A DNA stretch of 63,962 bases from Gammaproteobacteria bacterium (GTDB lineage: Bacteria > Pseudomonadota > Gammaproteobacteria > SZUA-140), in NCBI GenBank assembly GCA_021648525.1, contig JAKISP010000018.1, positions 1 through 63,962 of the forward strand. The letters are read 5' to 3'. The first letter of the stretch is position 1. Each line of letters begins with the position of its first letter. Shown one piece after another: positions 23,966-33,842 of this stretch. Position numbers and translations under genes: made by a program. A model generated the notes under the pieces. The model saw only the letters and a list, made by a program, of their open reading frames with translations. It had not been told where the DNA came from and did no database searches.

Positions 23966-25303
23966 TTATCCTTTATCCCCGTTGACATCCTCTTTAAGAT
24001 CTCGGCTGACTAACATGGCACCGCCCTGCCCGCCACCAATACAGAGGCTGGCCATGCCATACTGTGCATCATTGCGTTCCAGAATATTTAATATATGCAG
24101 CACAATGCGCGCGCCACTAGCACCAACGGGATGACCAAGGCTAACACCCCCACCATCAACATTCAGCCGTGCACGGTCAATCTTACCGAGTGGTTCTTTT
24201 AACCCTAATTCATTTTTGCAGTAATCTTCATCCTGCCACGCCTCAACACAGGCCAGCACCTGAGTAGCGAAGGCTTCGTTGACTTCCCAGTAATCGATAT
24301 CATTGACCGCCATCTTCTGGCGTTTAAGGATCGGTGCCATCGCATGTACGGGGCCAAGCCCCATCTGAGCGGGATCAAGCCCGGCCCATTCACTATCGAC
24401 GATACGTCCCATCACTTTCAGGTCGTATTTCTCAACAGCATGTTCACTGGCCAGCAGTAACATCGCGGCACCGTCGGTGATCTGCGCACTGTTACCAGCA
24501 GTGACTTTACCAAACTTGCGATCAAACACCGGGCGTAATTTTCCAAGTTTATCGACAGAACTATCCGCACGCGCACCATCATCGTGCTGATAGCTTTTAC
24601 CGCAGCTGTCATAAACCGCTTCGATCTCATCATTGAGGTAACCACCCTCTTGTGCGGCAATCAATCGTTTATGGCTATCGACGGCAAAGGCATCCATTGT
24701 TTCGCGACTGATGCCAAAACGATAGGCAAGGTTCTCTGCCGTCTGCCCCATCGAGAGGCCAATCACGGGATCACTCAGGCCGCGCAATAGTCCGATGATC
24801 GGTTTTAGATGGCCACCACGCAGTTTTCCCAATGTCTTTATTTTTTGAGCAAACTTTTTCGCCCCAGCCCATTCACCAAGCCAGCCAACCATTTTATCAT
24901 TTAATAGTACCGGCGCATGGCTCATCGATTCAGCGCCACCCGCCAATACCAGATCAGAACGGCCCTCTTTAATATTTTGATAAGCACAGTCGAGTGCCTG
25001 CAGGCCAGAAGCGCAGTTACGTTGCACTGTCCATGCAGGCAGGCTTTCATCGCAACCCAGGCGCAGCGCGATGATGCGTGCAACATTGACCTCATCCGGA
25101 GTTGGCATCACGCAGCCAACGATCACCTCATCCAGCGCTGAAATCTCAAATGGCTGACGCGCCAGTAGCGGTCGAGATGCCGCAACGGCAAGATCAGATG
25201 CGAGAAAAGGGCCGGGGGCTCCTTTTACTTTTAAAAACGGGGTACGGCTACCACCAACAATGTATACCGCGCCACCCGCTTTTTTCTTTTTACGTGTCGC
25301 CAT
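23966..25303 (-). CDS. fadI: acetyl-CoA C-acyltransferase (thiolase)
   Basis: 445 residues. The thiolase releases acetyl-CoA in the last step of beta-oxidation. Catalytic Cys97 lies in VQRNCASGLQALD, His in GGGVSLGHPVGASGARI and the second Cys in CIGGGQGGAM. The longer N-terminus and the position next to fadJ fit FadI (trifunctional-type) over FadA. A lysine-rich start (MATRKKKKAGG) is unusual but no better start is seen; GAGGACG lies upstream. The gene ends on the base before the fadJ start. Confidence 0.94.
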   Translation of the reverse strand: MATRKKKKAGGAVYIVGGSRTPFLKVKGAPGPFLASDLAVAASRPLLARQPFEISALDEVIVGCVMPTPDEVNVARIIALRLGCDESLPAWTVQRNCASGLQALDCAYQNIKEGRSDLVLAGGAESMSHAPVLLNDKMVGWLGEWAGAKKFAQKIKTLGKLRGGHLKPIIGLLRGLSDPVIGLSMGQTAENLAYRFGISRETMDAFAVDSHKRLIAAQEGGYLNDEIEAVYDSCGKSYQHDDGARADSSVDKLGKLRPVFDRKFGKVTAGNSAQITDGAAMLLLASEHAVEKYDLKVMGRIVDSEWAGLDPAQMGLGPVHAMAPILKRQKMAVNDIDYWEVNEAFATQVLACVEAWQDEDYCKNELGLKEPLGKIDRARLNVDGGGVSLGHPVGASGARIVLHILNILERNDAQYGMASLCIGGGQGGAMLVSRDLKEDVNGDKG

Positions 25304-25340
25304 CTATGCGTCCTCTATTCTACACTTAAATATATTAGCG

Positions 25341-27770
25341 CTACTTCCAGTAGTCCTGCGGGAAGTCATCAACCTTGATCACTTCGCTTCTTGCAGAAAT
25401 TGCATTGCGAACTAACACCGCCTCTTTTTCATCGATTACACTGTGCTGAATCGCAGTCTGCAGCATCGCCTCATCCATTAGGCCTGCTGGTAGCTCACCT
25501 TTGCGTTGTGCCTGCTGAATTTTTTTCTCGACCGGTTCTGCCAGGATCACTTTAACCAGACCATCTTCGATACGCCCCATCGCTTCATTGGTATCACTGG
25601 TGGTGAATACACCGCGGGTTAAGCGGTCACGTGCTTCAGATGGTTCAAGGATTATCCCGGCAACTTGATGGCCGAGGCGATCATCGGGGCCTGCATACGG
25701 TTTGCCGAGTGGAAAAATCAGGAGGCGTAGACAGCGCGCAACCGCGCGGTCTGGAAAGTTTGCCAACAGTTCATGTAGTCGTTTCTGAATAATATAAAGA
25801 GACTCCTGGCAAGACCATTCCAATAGCGGCCAGTCTTCGTCAGGACATTGTTGATCTTCGAAGCGTTTCAGTGCCGCTGAACCTAAATAAAGGTGGCTCA
25901 GTACGTCTGCCAGGCGGCCTGAGAGCTTTTCTTTACGCTTCAGTTCACCGCCGAGTACCAGCATAGAAATATCAGAGACCAGTGCAAAGGCTGAGCTCAT
26001 ACGGGTCAATTGTCGATAGTATTTTTTAGCGCGTTTATTACCTGGCACTCGTACAAAGCGCGCACCAGTGATGCCAAGGTAAAATGCCCTTGCCACATTG
26101 CTAATGGTAAATCCGATGTGACCAAAAAATGCACGGTCAAAATCAACCGCACCGCGTTTACTGTCGCTGTCTCCTACCGCTTTCATCTCTTTTAGTAGAT
26201 AGGGATGACAACGCACCGCACCCTGACCAAAAGTGATCAGTGTGCGCGTTAAGATATTGGCCCCCTCAACCGTGATACTAATCGGAATTGCCTGATAGAT
26301 ACGACCGATGAGATTACGTGGCCCCATGCAAATACCCGAGCCACCCTGCACATCCATCGCATCGTTGATCACTGAACGCATCCGTTCGGTGAGATTGTAT
26401 TTTACAATCGCTGATGCAACCGACGGTTTTTCACCAAGATCAACCGCACTGGCAGTGATGGTACGCGCAGCATCCATCATGTAGGTATTACCGGCAATGC
26501 GGGTAAGCGCTTCTTCAACCCCTTCAAACTTCCCAATCGGGGTTTTAAACTGCTTGCGAATACGGGCATAACCACCGGTTGCACGACTGGCCAGTTTGCC
26601 ACCACCCGTGCTGAGTGCGGGCAGTGAGATCGAACGGCCAGCGGCAAGACATTCCATTAGCATACGCCAGCCATTGCCAATACCGCTTTTATTACCAATC
26701 ACCCACTCCATTGGAATAAAGACATCTTTACCCCAGTTGGGGCCATTCTGAAACATAATATTTAGCGGGGCATGACGCGTGCCAATCGAAACACCTGGGG
26801 TATCGGTTGGAATCAATGCCAGCGTAATGCCAAGCTCTTCTTTATCGCCCAGCAGTTGATCAGGGTCCTGTAGTTTAAAGGCGAGCCCAAGCACGGTCGC
26901 AACAGGCCCGAGTGTAATGTAACGTTTGGCCCAGTTAAGGCGAATACCCACCACCTCTTTGCCTTCGAACATCCCTTTTTCAATGATGCCGATATCGGGC
27001 ATACTGCTGGCATCGCTACCGGCATCCGGGCCTGTCAGTGCAAAGCAGGGTACCTCTTCGCCACGTGCAAGGCGCGGCAGGTAATGGTCTTTCTGTGCCT
27101 CGGTGCCGTAATGCAGTAGCAGCTCTGCTGGGCCAAGTGAATTCGGTACCATCACAGTGACGGCAGCGGTGATGCTGCGACTAGATATTTTCATGACAAC
27201 TGCGGAGTGTGCCAGTGCTGAAAATTCAAGGCCACCATATTTCTTTGGGATGATCATGCCAAAGAAACCCTTCTCTTTTATAAACAGCCAAACTTCTGGC
27301 GGAAGGTCATGCAGCTCTTCCGTCACTTGCCAGTCGTTGATCATATGACATAGGTCATCAACCGGGCCGTCCAGAAAGGCACGTTCTTCAGCGGTAAGGC
27401 GTGGCGCAGGAAATGAAAGCAGGCGCTGCCAGTTGGGGCGGCCACTAAAGAGCTCACCATCCCACCACACGGAACCGGCCTCAAGTGCTTCTCGTTCAGT
27501 TTGCGACATTGATGGCAGTGCCTTACGAAAAGCACGCAGGATATGGTTACTGATTAACAGCTTACGCAGTGGCGGGATGTTAACTGGAATCGCTATTAGT
27601 AAAAAAATGCCCCAGGCGAGATAGAAGGAAGCCCCGCTCGGAATAAAAAACGTACTCCAGCAGATCATCAAGATCAGCACCAGTAGTGTCGATAAAATGA
27701 GCGGTATGCGTTGATACGCAGCGGTACCAACGACAGCCGCAAATCCTGTAAGCCAGGCAAGCATCTCCAT
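25341..27770 (-). CDS. fadE: long-chain acyl-CoA dehydrogenase FadE
   Basis: 809 residues, the FadE length, with two or three N-terminal membrane segments (about 5-70: LAWLTGFAAVVGTAAY, LILSTLLVLILMICWSTFF). The dehydrogenase domain contains FFGMIIPKKYGGLEFSALAH, PCFALTGPDAGSDASS, and the C-terminal catalytic region GRIYQAIPISITVEGANIL with its glutamate. FadE does the first oxidation of beta-oxidation with FAD. It is the first gene of the cluster, 38 bases before fadI; a perfect TGTTATATAACA palindrome lies upstream. Divergent from xthA. Confidence 0.95.
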   Translation of the reverse strand: MEMLAWLTGFAAVVGTAAYQRIPLILSTLLVLILMICWSTFFIPSGASFYLAWGIFLLIAIPVNIPPLRKLLISNHILRAFRKALPSMSQTEREALEAGSVWWDGELFSGRPNWQRLLSFPAPRLTAEERAFLDGPVDDLCHMINDWQVTEELHDLPPEVWLFIKEKGFFGMIIPKKYGGLEFSALAHSAVVMKISSRSITAAVTVMVPNSLGPAELLLHYGTEAQKDHYLPRLARGEEVPCFALTGPDAGSDASSMPDIGIIEKGMFEGKEVVGIRLNWAKRYITLGPVATVLGLAFKLQDPDQLLGDKEELGITLALIPTDTPGVSIGTRHAPLNIMFQNGPNWGKDVFIPMEWVIGNKSGIGNGWRMLMECLAAGRSISLPALSTGGGKLASRATGGYARIRKQFKTPIGKFEGVEEALTRIAGNTYMMDAARTITASAVDLGEKPSVASAIVKYNLTERMRSVINDAMDVQGGSGICMGPRNLIGRIYQAIPISITVEGANILTRTLITFGQGAVRCHPYLLKEMKAVGDSDSKRGAVDFDRAFFGHIGFTISNVARAFYLGITGARFVRVPGNKRAKKYYRQLTRMSSAFALVSDISMLVLGGELKRKEKLSGRLADVLSHLYLGSAALKRFEDQQCPDEDWPLLEWSCQESLYIIQKRLHELLANFPDRAVARCLRLLIFPLGKPYAGPDDRLGHQVAGIILEPSEARDRLTRGVFTTSDTNEAMGRIEDGLVKVILAEPVEKKIQQAQRKGELPAGLMDEAMLQTAIQHSVIDEKEAVLVRNAISARSEVIKVDDFPQDYWK

Positions 27771-27805
27771 ATTCTCGTCCCTTCTGAGCTAGTGTTCTAC
27801 AGTTT

Positions 27806-27817
27806 TGTTATATAACA
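27806..27817. promoter_or_regulatory. 12-base palindrome in the fadE/xthA divergent promoter
   Basis: TGTTATATAACA is perfectly symmetric, about 36 bases before the fadE start. The position fits a regulator operator or overlapping -10 boxes (TATAAC). It does not match the E. coli FadR or Pseudomonas PsrA sites that I know, so the binding protein is unknown. Confidence 0.35.
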
Positions 27818-27935
27818 CAATAGTTGCTATATTTTTAGTTTTAAAGTGTTTTATTATTATTAAAGCGTGCACTTTTCCTATCGGCGGAGTAATACTTTTC
27901 TAAAACATGTTGTTGCCAAATCAAAATTAATCATT

Positions 27936-28712
27936 ATGAATAAAAAAATTGTTACCTGGAACGTTAATTCACTGCGTGTGCGCATGCCACAACTACTCGA
28001 ATGGTTAGAAAGTGTACAACCCGATATTGTCGCGCTGCAGGAAACCAAAGTACAAGATAAAGATTTCCCGGCAGATGCGTTAGAAATGGCGGGGTATAAA
28101 GTGATCTATAGTGGGCAAAAAAGCTACAACGGCATGGCGCTCATCTCGCGTCAGCTGGAACCTGATGAAATCACGACCGACATCCCTGGACTTGATGACC
28201 CGCAGCGCCGTATTCTTGCCGCCACTTACAATGGGCTACGCGTGATTAATCTCTATGCGCCCAATGGGCAGAGTCCTGGCAGTGAGAAATTCCACTACAA
28301 ACTAGAATGGCTTAATCAGGTACGCCTCTATATTGCGTCGCAATTGGAACAATACCCTCGATTAGTGGTGCTGGGTGATTTTAATATCGCGCCCGATGAG
28401 CGCGACGTATGTGACCCGACAAAGTGGCGCGGCAAGATTTTGTGCAGCGATCAGGAGCGCGAGGCGCTGCAACAGATCAACGCCTGCGGCCTGCAGGATA
28501 GCTTTCGCCTGTTTGAGCAAGCCGAGGGGAGTTTTAGCTGGTGGGATTACCGTGCAAATGCCTTTCCACGTAACCTTGGGCTACGCATCGATCTGATTCT
28601 GGCCAGCGACATTCTGTGCAAACATGCCGTATCATGTCATATTGATACCTCGCCACGCGGCCTTGAGCGGCCCTCGGATCACGCCCCGGTGGTCGCCGAA
28701 TTTTCAGATTGA
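27936..28712 (+). CDS. xthA: exodeoxyribonuclease III
   Basis: 258 residues from the ATG at 27936. AP endonuclease / 3'-5' exonuclease of base-excision repair. Metal and catalytic motifs are present: [10 protein letters not shown] (N), [12 protein letters not shown] (E), [21 protein letters not shown] (D, N) and [11 protein letters not shown] (D, H). Length is like E. coli XthA. The upstream AT-rich region has the promoter; the ribosome site is weak. The gene precedes ubiD by 14 bases, so the two may be transcribed together. Confidence 0.94.
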   Translation: MNKKIVTWNVNSLRVRMPQLLEWLESVQPDIVALQETKVQDKDFPADALEMAGYKVIYSGQKSYNGMALISRQLEPDEITTDIPGLDDPQRRILAATYNGLRVINLYAPNGQSPGSEKFHYKLEWLNQVRLYIASQLEQYPRLVVLGDFNIAPDERDVCDPTKWRGKILCSDQEREALQQINACGLQDSFRLFEQAEGSFSWWDYRANAFPRNLGLRIDLILASDILCKHAVSCHIDTSPRGLERPSDHAPVVAEFSD

Positions 28713-28726
28713 GTAAAACATCCATT

Positions 28727-30205
28727 ATGAAATATAAAGATTTACGTGATTTTATCGCGCGCCTGGAACAAGATGGCGAGCTGATTCGGATCAAGACAGA
28801 GGTCGATCCCAACCTTGAAATGACAGAAATCTGCGACCGTACCTTGCGCGCGGGCGGCCCTGCTCTGCTATTCGAAAACCCCAAAGGTTATGACGTACCC
28901 GTACTGGGCAATCTTTTCGGCACCCCCAAACGAGTGGCCATGGGGATGGGACAGGACTCCGTTGCCGCACTGCGTGATGTTGGCAAACTGCTCTCGGCAC
29001 TCAAAGAACCGGAGCCGCCCAAAGGGATGATGGATGCGTGGGAGAAACTGCCTATCTATAAACAAGTGCTCAACATGGCGCCCAAATTTGTTAAAAAAGC
29101 CGCCTGCCAGCAGCATGTAATCGAAGACGACGATGTCGATCTCTCAAAGATCCCCGTTCAGACCTGCTGGCCCGGCGATGTGGGGCCCTTGATCACCTGG
29201 GCGCTAGTTGTCACCAAAGGGCCAGAGAAAGAACGGCAGAACATCGGTATCTATCGCCAGCAGGTGATTGGCAAAAACAAGGTGATCATGCGCTGGCTCT
29301 CCCACCGTGGTGGGGCGCTCGATTTTCGCGACTGGCAGAAGGCGCATCCCGGTGAACGTTTTCCAGTCGCCGTCGCACTGGGCGCTGATCCCGCCACCAT
29401 CCTCGCTGCCGTCACCCCAGTGCCCGACACACTATCAGAATTTGCCTTTGCAGGGTTGCTACGCGGCTCTAAAACCGAAGTGGCGCGCTGCATCGGCAAT
29501 GATCTGCAAGTACCCGCCAGCGCCGAATATGTGCTGGAAGGTTATCTTGAACCAGGGGAAGAGGCACCAGAAGGGCCATTTGGCGATCACACCGGCTACT
29601 ACAATGAGGTCGATACCTTTCCGGTGTTTACCATTGAACGCATTACCCACCGAAGTGACCCGATCTACCACAGTACCTACACCGGTCGGCCACCGGATGA
29701 ACCAGCGGTGCTCGGTGTCGCGTTAAATGAGGTCTTTGTGCCGATCCTGCAAAAGCAGTTTCCAGAGATTGTCGATTTTTACCTGCCGCCAGAAGGATGC
29801 TCGTATCGACTCGCCATTGTCAGCATTAAAAAACAGTATCCTGGCCATGCCAAACGGGTGATGCTCGGTATCTGGTCATTCCTGCGCCAGTTTATGTACA
29901 CCAAGTTTGTGATTGTGACCGACGATGACATCAATATCCGTGAATGGGAGGATGTCATCTGGGCCATCACCACCCGCATGGACCCTGCGCGCGATACCAC
30001 CATGATAGAAAACACCCCGATCGACTATCTCGACTTTGCCTCACCTGTCTCAGGCCTCGGCTCCAAGATGGGGCTTGATGCAACCAACAAGTGGCAGGGG
30101 GAAACCAGCCGCGAATGGGGTGAGCCGATCACCATGGATGAGGCAGTTAAAGAACGGGTTGATGCCATGTGGGAATCGCTTGGCATTCCACCAACGAAAG
30201 ACTGA
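28727..30205 (+). CDS. ubiD: 4-hydroxy-3-polyprenylbenzoate decarboxylase UbiD
   Basis: 492 residues from the ATG at 28727; a TTG at 28709 overlaps xthA and is less likely. UbiD decarboxylates the polyprenyl-benzoate intermediate of ubiquinone synthesis with prenylated FMN. Family segments: [55 protein letters not shown], and [14 protein letters not shown]. The Glu-Arg-Glu catalytic residues fall in that last region. UbiX, which makes prenylated FMN, is not in the window. Confidence 0.95.
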   Translation: MKYKDLRDFIARLEQDGELIRIKTEVDPNLEMTEICDRTLRAGGPALLFENPKGYDVPVLGNLFGTPKRVAMGMGQDSVAALRDVGKLLSALKEPEPPKGMMDAWEKLPIYKQVLNMAPKFVKKAACQQHVIEDDDVDLSKIPVQTCWPGDVGPLITWALVVTKGPEKERQNIGIYRQQVIGKNKVIMRWLSHRGGALDFRDWQKAHPGERFPVAVALGADPATILAAVTPVPDTLSEFAFAGLLRGSKTEVARCIGNDLQVPASAEYVLEGYLEPGEEAPEGPFGDHTGYYNEVDTFPVFTIERITHRSDPIYHSTYTGRPPDEPAVLGVALNEVFVPILQKQFPEIVDFYLPPEGCSYRLAIVSIKKQYPGHAKRVMLGIWSFLRQFMYTKFVIVTDDDINIREWEDVIWAITTRMDPARDTTMIENTPIDYLDFASPVSGLGSKMGLDATNKWQGETSREWGEPITMDEAVKERVDAMWESLGIPPTKD

Positions 30206-30339
30206 TCACGTTATTTTTGCGCCTTCGACGTCGCGGTGTTATCTTGCCTTTATCAGGATTATTCGAATAACTTTTTGATCAAAACAGAATAATCACCTCA
30301 AATGGAATGACAAAAGATAGCTCAAAGACCAACTGATTA

Positions 30340-31518
30340 ATGAAGTGGTTACAAAAAAACAGCCCTGAATCACGTGTCGGCCTGGTATTGCCCGGTGGCG
30401 GTGCACGTGGAGCCTATCAGGTGGGCGTGCTGAAAGCGGTCGCAAGGGTTTTACCTAAAAGTTACGGCACCAGCAGCCCCTTCTCTGTGATCACGGGCAC
30501 CTCGGCTGGCTCAATCAATGCCACCGCACTGGCCATTCATGCCGATCATTTTCGTCAAGGGGTGATGCGCCTTAGCCATGTGTGGAAAAATTTCGAAGCC
30601 GAGCAAGTCTTTCGTACCGACACCGCAGGCATCTTTAAGACTGGCGCGCACTGGCTAGCGGCAATGATGCTGGGCGGGCTGGGAAAATATAACCCACATT
30701 CATTATTAGATCGCGAACCATTAGTGGGGCTATTAAATCAATACTTCGATTACAGCAAGATTCAGCAGGCGATTGACGATGGTCACCTACATGCGATAGG
30801 TATCACTGCCTCTGGGTATTCCTCTGGCCAGTCAGTCACTTTTTATCAGGGTGCGGATTCGATTGAACCGTGGTCTCGTGAACGCCGCGTGGGTTGTCCA
30901 ACAGAACTTAATATCTCACATTTAATGGCATCATCAGCGATACCACTGTTATTTTCTGCGATTAAGCTTAATCGTGAATATTTTGGTGATGGCTCAATGC
31001 GCCAGACTGCGCCGCTGAGTTCCGCATTACACCTTGGTGCAGATCGTGTTCTGGTGGTTGGCGTGCAAGAATCAAAACCCGTCAAGCCGGCGCGTGAACA
31101 GGTCAATAACTACCCTCCGATGGCCGATATCCTGGGGCATGTGATGAACAGTATTTTTCTCGATGGGCTCGATTCAGATCTGGAGCGTATCGAACGGATT
31201 AACAAAACCATCAGTCTAATCCCGACGCGGAAATTAGTACGAGGTGGTGTGACATTACGCCCGGTGGAAGTGCTGTGTATTTCGCCTAGTCGTGATATCG
31301 ATGAAATTGCTGGGCGTTACGCTCACCTGCTACCACGTTCATTGCGCTTTCTACTGCGTGGTGTAGGCGCGTATGGCAAACATGGTTCAACACTGGTCAG
31401 TTATCTGCTATTCGAAAAAGCCTTTTGTCGTGAATTGATTTCACTTGGCTATAAAGACGCCATGAATTCAAAAGATGAAATCCTGAATCTATTCAATTCA
31501 GAAAAAAAGGCTAAGTAG
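30340..31518 (+). CDS. patatin-like phospholipase (RssA type)
   Basis: 392 residues. The patatin active site is complete: oxyanion loop PGGGARGAYQVGVLK (residues 19-33), nucleophile Ser in ITGTSAGSINA (about 54) and Asp in FGDGSMRQTAPLSS. The C-terminal 150 residues extend beyond the core and are longer than E. coli RssA. No signal peptide is apparent, so the lipid acyl-hydrolase should be cytoplasmic or peripheral. Single gene. A small AAAGTG-ATT-CACTTT stem (31525-31539) follows the stop. Confidence 0.88.
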   Translation: MKWLQKNSPESRVGLVLPGGGARGAYQVGVLKAVARVLPKSYGTSSPFSVITGTSAGSINATALAIHADHFRQGVMRLSHVWKNFEAEQVFRTDTAGIFKTGAHWLAAMMLGGLGKYNPHSLLDREPLVGLLNQYFDYSKIQQAIDDGHLHAIGITASGYSSGQSVTFYQGADSIEPWSRERRVGCPTELNISHLMASSAIPLLFSAIKLNREYFGDGSMRQTAPLSSALHLGADRVLVVGVQESKPVKPAREQVNNYPPMADILGHVMNSIFLDGLDSDLERIERINKTISLIPTRKLVRGGVTLRPVEVLCISPSRDIDEIAGRYAHLLPRSLRFLLRGVGAYGKHGSTLVSYLLFEKAFCRELISLGYKDAMNSKDEILNLFNSEKKAK

Positions 31519-31781
31519 CATTTAAAGTGATTCACTTTCACCCCTGCGATACACTTTTATCGCTAAAACAATAGCCTTTACCTGTAACCACTGATTTCTC
31601 TATTTCCGCTTACTGTTTACTGTGTTTTCTGTACTGATATTTATTATGATTTTAAGGCACTGCTGATTTACAATAATCCCCCGCGATTCTTTACCATTTT
31701 AAATTAAGTACGAAGATCAGGTGCTGTGCTTTTTTACGTGCTGGATGTTTTTATATTATGGCTGCCTCCTTTACTCTACGT

Positions 31782-32322
31782 CTAAGAAAAGAAATGCTCA
31801 CAACTTCGAATGCCGGAGGTACGTTGATAATCTAGTGCCTGGCAGGCTTGCTTTAGTTTAAAGCCACTGCCCACCAGTGACTTAAATCGATTCTCGAAAT
31901 TGTTGATCAAATATTCCCAATGGTCAGGATCAATATTTAACCGCGCCAGTATCGGTGGGCACTGGCTATTAATACTTCTCCGTTTGCCCTTGCGAAGGAT
32001 GCGCGTACTCCAGTCCACTATCTCAAGATAGTCGGTTAATTTAAATGCCAATCAAGGTGGGATCTCATCACGTGGTACCCACAAATGGAAAGAGTCCTTT
32101 GACCTGCTGCTGTGAGTGATTCGCCAGGTGTGTCGTTTTCGCCTGAGCAATACGTTTTTTAATACTGGTGTGTTTAGATGTCTCTGGCGTCCGGGCTATC
32201 CCGGCTCGAATCGAATTCAGAGCAACATACGCCAGCAGGTCATCGCCCATAACCAGACGGCTACAGCGTTTATGGATCTTGTTATGTGTTTTATGGTCTG
32301 AAAGCTTTGAGCTGCAATTCAT
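31782..32322 (-). pseudogene. Y1-type (REP-associated) transposase remnant
   Basis: Two frames with resemblance to the C-terminal half of a large transposase of the Y1 (PF01797-like) group. The first, from about 32322, reads DDLLAYVALNSIRAGIARTP then a QQVKGLFPFVG segment; after a frameshift and an in-frame TGA the second reads RDEIPP, LAFKLTDYLEIVDWSTRI and NFENRFKSLVGSGFKLKQAC. The N-terminal domain with its HUH and tyrosine is missing, and vapC occupies the space. It is dead, and the intact parent would supply it in trans only if present elsewhere. Confidence 0.8.
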
Positions 32323-32668
32323 TTACAACCTTAAAATATTTTATATTACTGGAAGCAAGCACCATATTATTTTCAACTGCTGTAGCGGCAATAATGGCAT
32401 CACCCGCTCTCATGTTTGACGAAAGAGAATACTCTTCTACATATATCAGAGCTCGGTGCCCTATGTTTTCGGTGAAAGGTAAAACTGAGAACTCAAATTC
32501 ACTGATAAAGTCTTTCACATATTTGTGGTGGGTTTTATTCCTGGCTCCCTGGAGCAACTCCATGTAGCTCTGAATTGAAAGATATCTATCTTCATTCTTT
32601 TCGATGAGCTTAGCTGCCTTCTCACTCCCCCTTTGAACCCATATCAGAATGTCGGTATCAAAGATCAT
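32291..32668 (-). CDS. vapC: PIN-domain toxin VapC
   Basis: 125 residues with the PIN acidic residues in place: Asp4 and Asp6 in MIFDTDILIW, Glu37 in SYMELLQGARN and Asp90 in MRAGDAIIAAT. VapC toxins cut RNA, often initiator tRNA, and are held in check by VapB. The start overlaps vapB by 11 bases, the usual arrangement. It is the only apparently intact gene in this IS graveyard, and its 3' end overlaps the transposase relic by 32 bases, so it was inserted into or beside that gene. Confidence 0.9.
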   Translation of the reverse strand: MIFDTDILIWVQRGSEKAAKLIEKNEDRYLSIQSYMELLQGARNKTHHKYVKDFISEFEFSVLPFTENIGHRALIYVEEYSLSSNMRAGDAIIAATAVENNMVLASSNIKYFKVVNELQLKAFRP

Positions 32669-32894
32669 GCCGAGGCTTTCTCAAGTTTTCTAGCTCTTCT
32701 AGCACCGTTGCCTCTGACTCGTTATACATTCCAAAAAATGGATGATCTTTAATTTTCAGTTCTGAACGTTCTCTCACAGGTTTTATTATGCCTTTTACTT
32801 TACCGTGATAAAGAATTGTAACACTCTCGTTTCTATCAAGAGCTTTCAAAATATCATTTGTCTTATACCTCAGATCTACTATAGATGCCTTCAT
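32658..32894 (-). CDS. vapB: VapB-type antitoxin (Phd/YefM-like)
   Basis: 78 residues. N-terminal DNA-binding part MKASIVDLRYKTNDILKALD with a strand after it (VTILYHGKVKGII) like Phd/YefM antitoxins, and a flexible C-terminal toxin-binding tail KDHPFFGMYNESEATV that is typical of PIN partners. GGAG lies upstream of the ATG. It autoregulates, probably through the inverted repeat at 32920-32940. Coupled to vapC. Confidence 0.85.
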   Translation of the reverse strand: MKASIVDLRYKTNDILKALDRNESVTILYHGKVKGIIKPVRERSELKIKDHPFFGMYNESEATVLEELENLRKPRHDL

Positions 32895-32914
32895 AACCGC
32901 TCCAGAAATAATGG

Positions 32915-32940
32915 ATTATATGACTACCTATTCTAGTCAT
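32915..32940 (-). promoter_or_regulatory. vapBC promoter and operator
   Basis: ATGACTA-CCTATTC-TAGTCAT (32920-32940) is a perfect 7-base inverted repeat with a 7-base spacer. It abuts and shares a base with a TATAAT box on the minus strand (32915-32920), about 20 bases before vapB. This is the expected autoregulatory operator of an antitoxin. Confidence 0.65.
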
Positions 32941-32980
32941 TTTGACAATCATTTCAAGGCCTATGTTTTCTCTCGTGAAT

Positions 32981-33615
32981 TCAGAAGGTTATTGGTGTAA
33001 CTCCTTTGGGGGGCCGCTTTTCTTTTGCGTAAACAGCAGACATATAAACAGGCTTTGTCGTTTTACCTTGCCGCTCATGAAATTCAACTTCTTTAATATG
33101 CAGGCTCAACATTGCCGGGCGGGAAGGCTTGTTACCCGTTCGCGGTGTCTTGATGGTGAGTTTTCCACAGACAGGACTCGCCGTCAGTTCTTCCCATAAG
33201 TAACTGTATTCCCCATCTTTTTTCTGCACTCGACGATTGCATTTGGCACGCACCAAAATTTCTGCTCGTTCTTGTATGGGTTTGTTCTGTACCAGAAGAA
33301 ACCACTCGTGTATGTCGCCTTCTCTATCCGCTACACTCAGCACCAGCGTATCGGGGCATTGGCTTTGCACTTCACATGCCAGTTCATAGCTTTCCAGCCA
33401 ACGATAACTTTCCTTTTCTTCTATTGGCTTTTTATTGCGTAAATGCGCGACATTCTTTTCTGGCCGTTGCCAGAATTTAGCACCTAATACACCAAGATTA
33501 CTGCGTGCGGGTGTGAAAGCAATGGTGGGATGTAATAAATAGTTGTCGCTTCGGTGATATTTTAGTGTTCCAAGCGCCGTACTTTCTTCTGTTCCAGGAT
33601 CTATAAAGGTTGTAT
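32981..33615 (-). pseudogene. IS4-family transposase remnant, both ends lost
   Basis: An open frame of about 210 codons with no proper start: DTTFIDPGTEESTALGTLKY, then LLHPTIAFTPARSNLGVLGA, EEKESYRWLESYELA and LVLSVADREGDIHEWFLL. These are the DDE core of an IS4-type transposase (the SVADREGDI Asp in the second acidic position). The N-terminal domain, the last catalytic Glu region and both terminal repeats are missing. The left end is joined directly to a fragment of a different IS family. Confidence 0.85.
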
Positions 33616-33699
33616 CTGCCGGAACTCGTTGAGATCCGCTTCGCTCTTAATATTTTTAGCCGCTGCCTGGGCTATCGCGTGTAGTTCTTTATTTTTCAT
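33616..33699 (-). pseudogene. N-terminal fragment of an IS256-family transposase
   Basis: From the ATG at 33699 the frame reads MKNKELHAIAQAAAKNIKSE then ADLNEFRQ, the N-terminus of IS256-type transposases, and stops at the junction with the IS4 relic around 33615. GAGAGGATAGG lies upstream. A TTACACAGAATTC-type end sequence near 33741 could be the IS end. Only 28 codons remain. Confidence 0.65.
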
Positions 33700-33842
33700 A
33701 GTGTACCTATCCTCTCCCATCGCTGGGGTTAATGATAGGCAGTTACACAGAATTCAGCACAGTTTCATTCACTTGTGTGCGTTAAGTGATAGTCACAGTG
33801 CGGTTATGCCGTCAAAATTTCCAACCCATTCGAGGTATGTAT

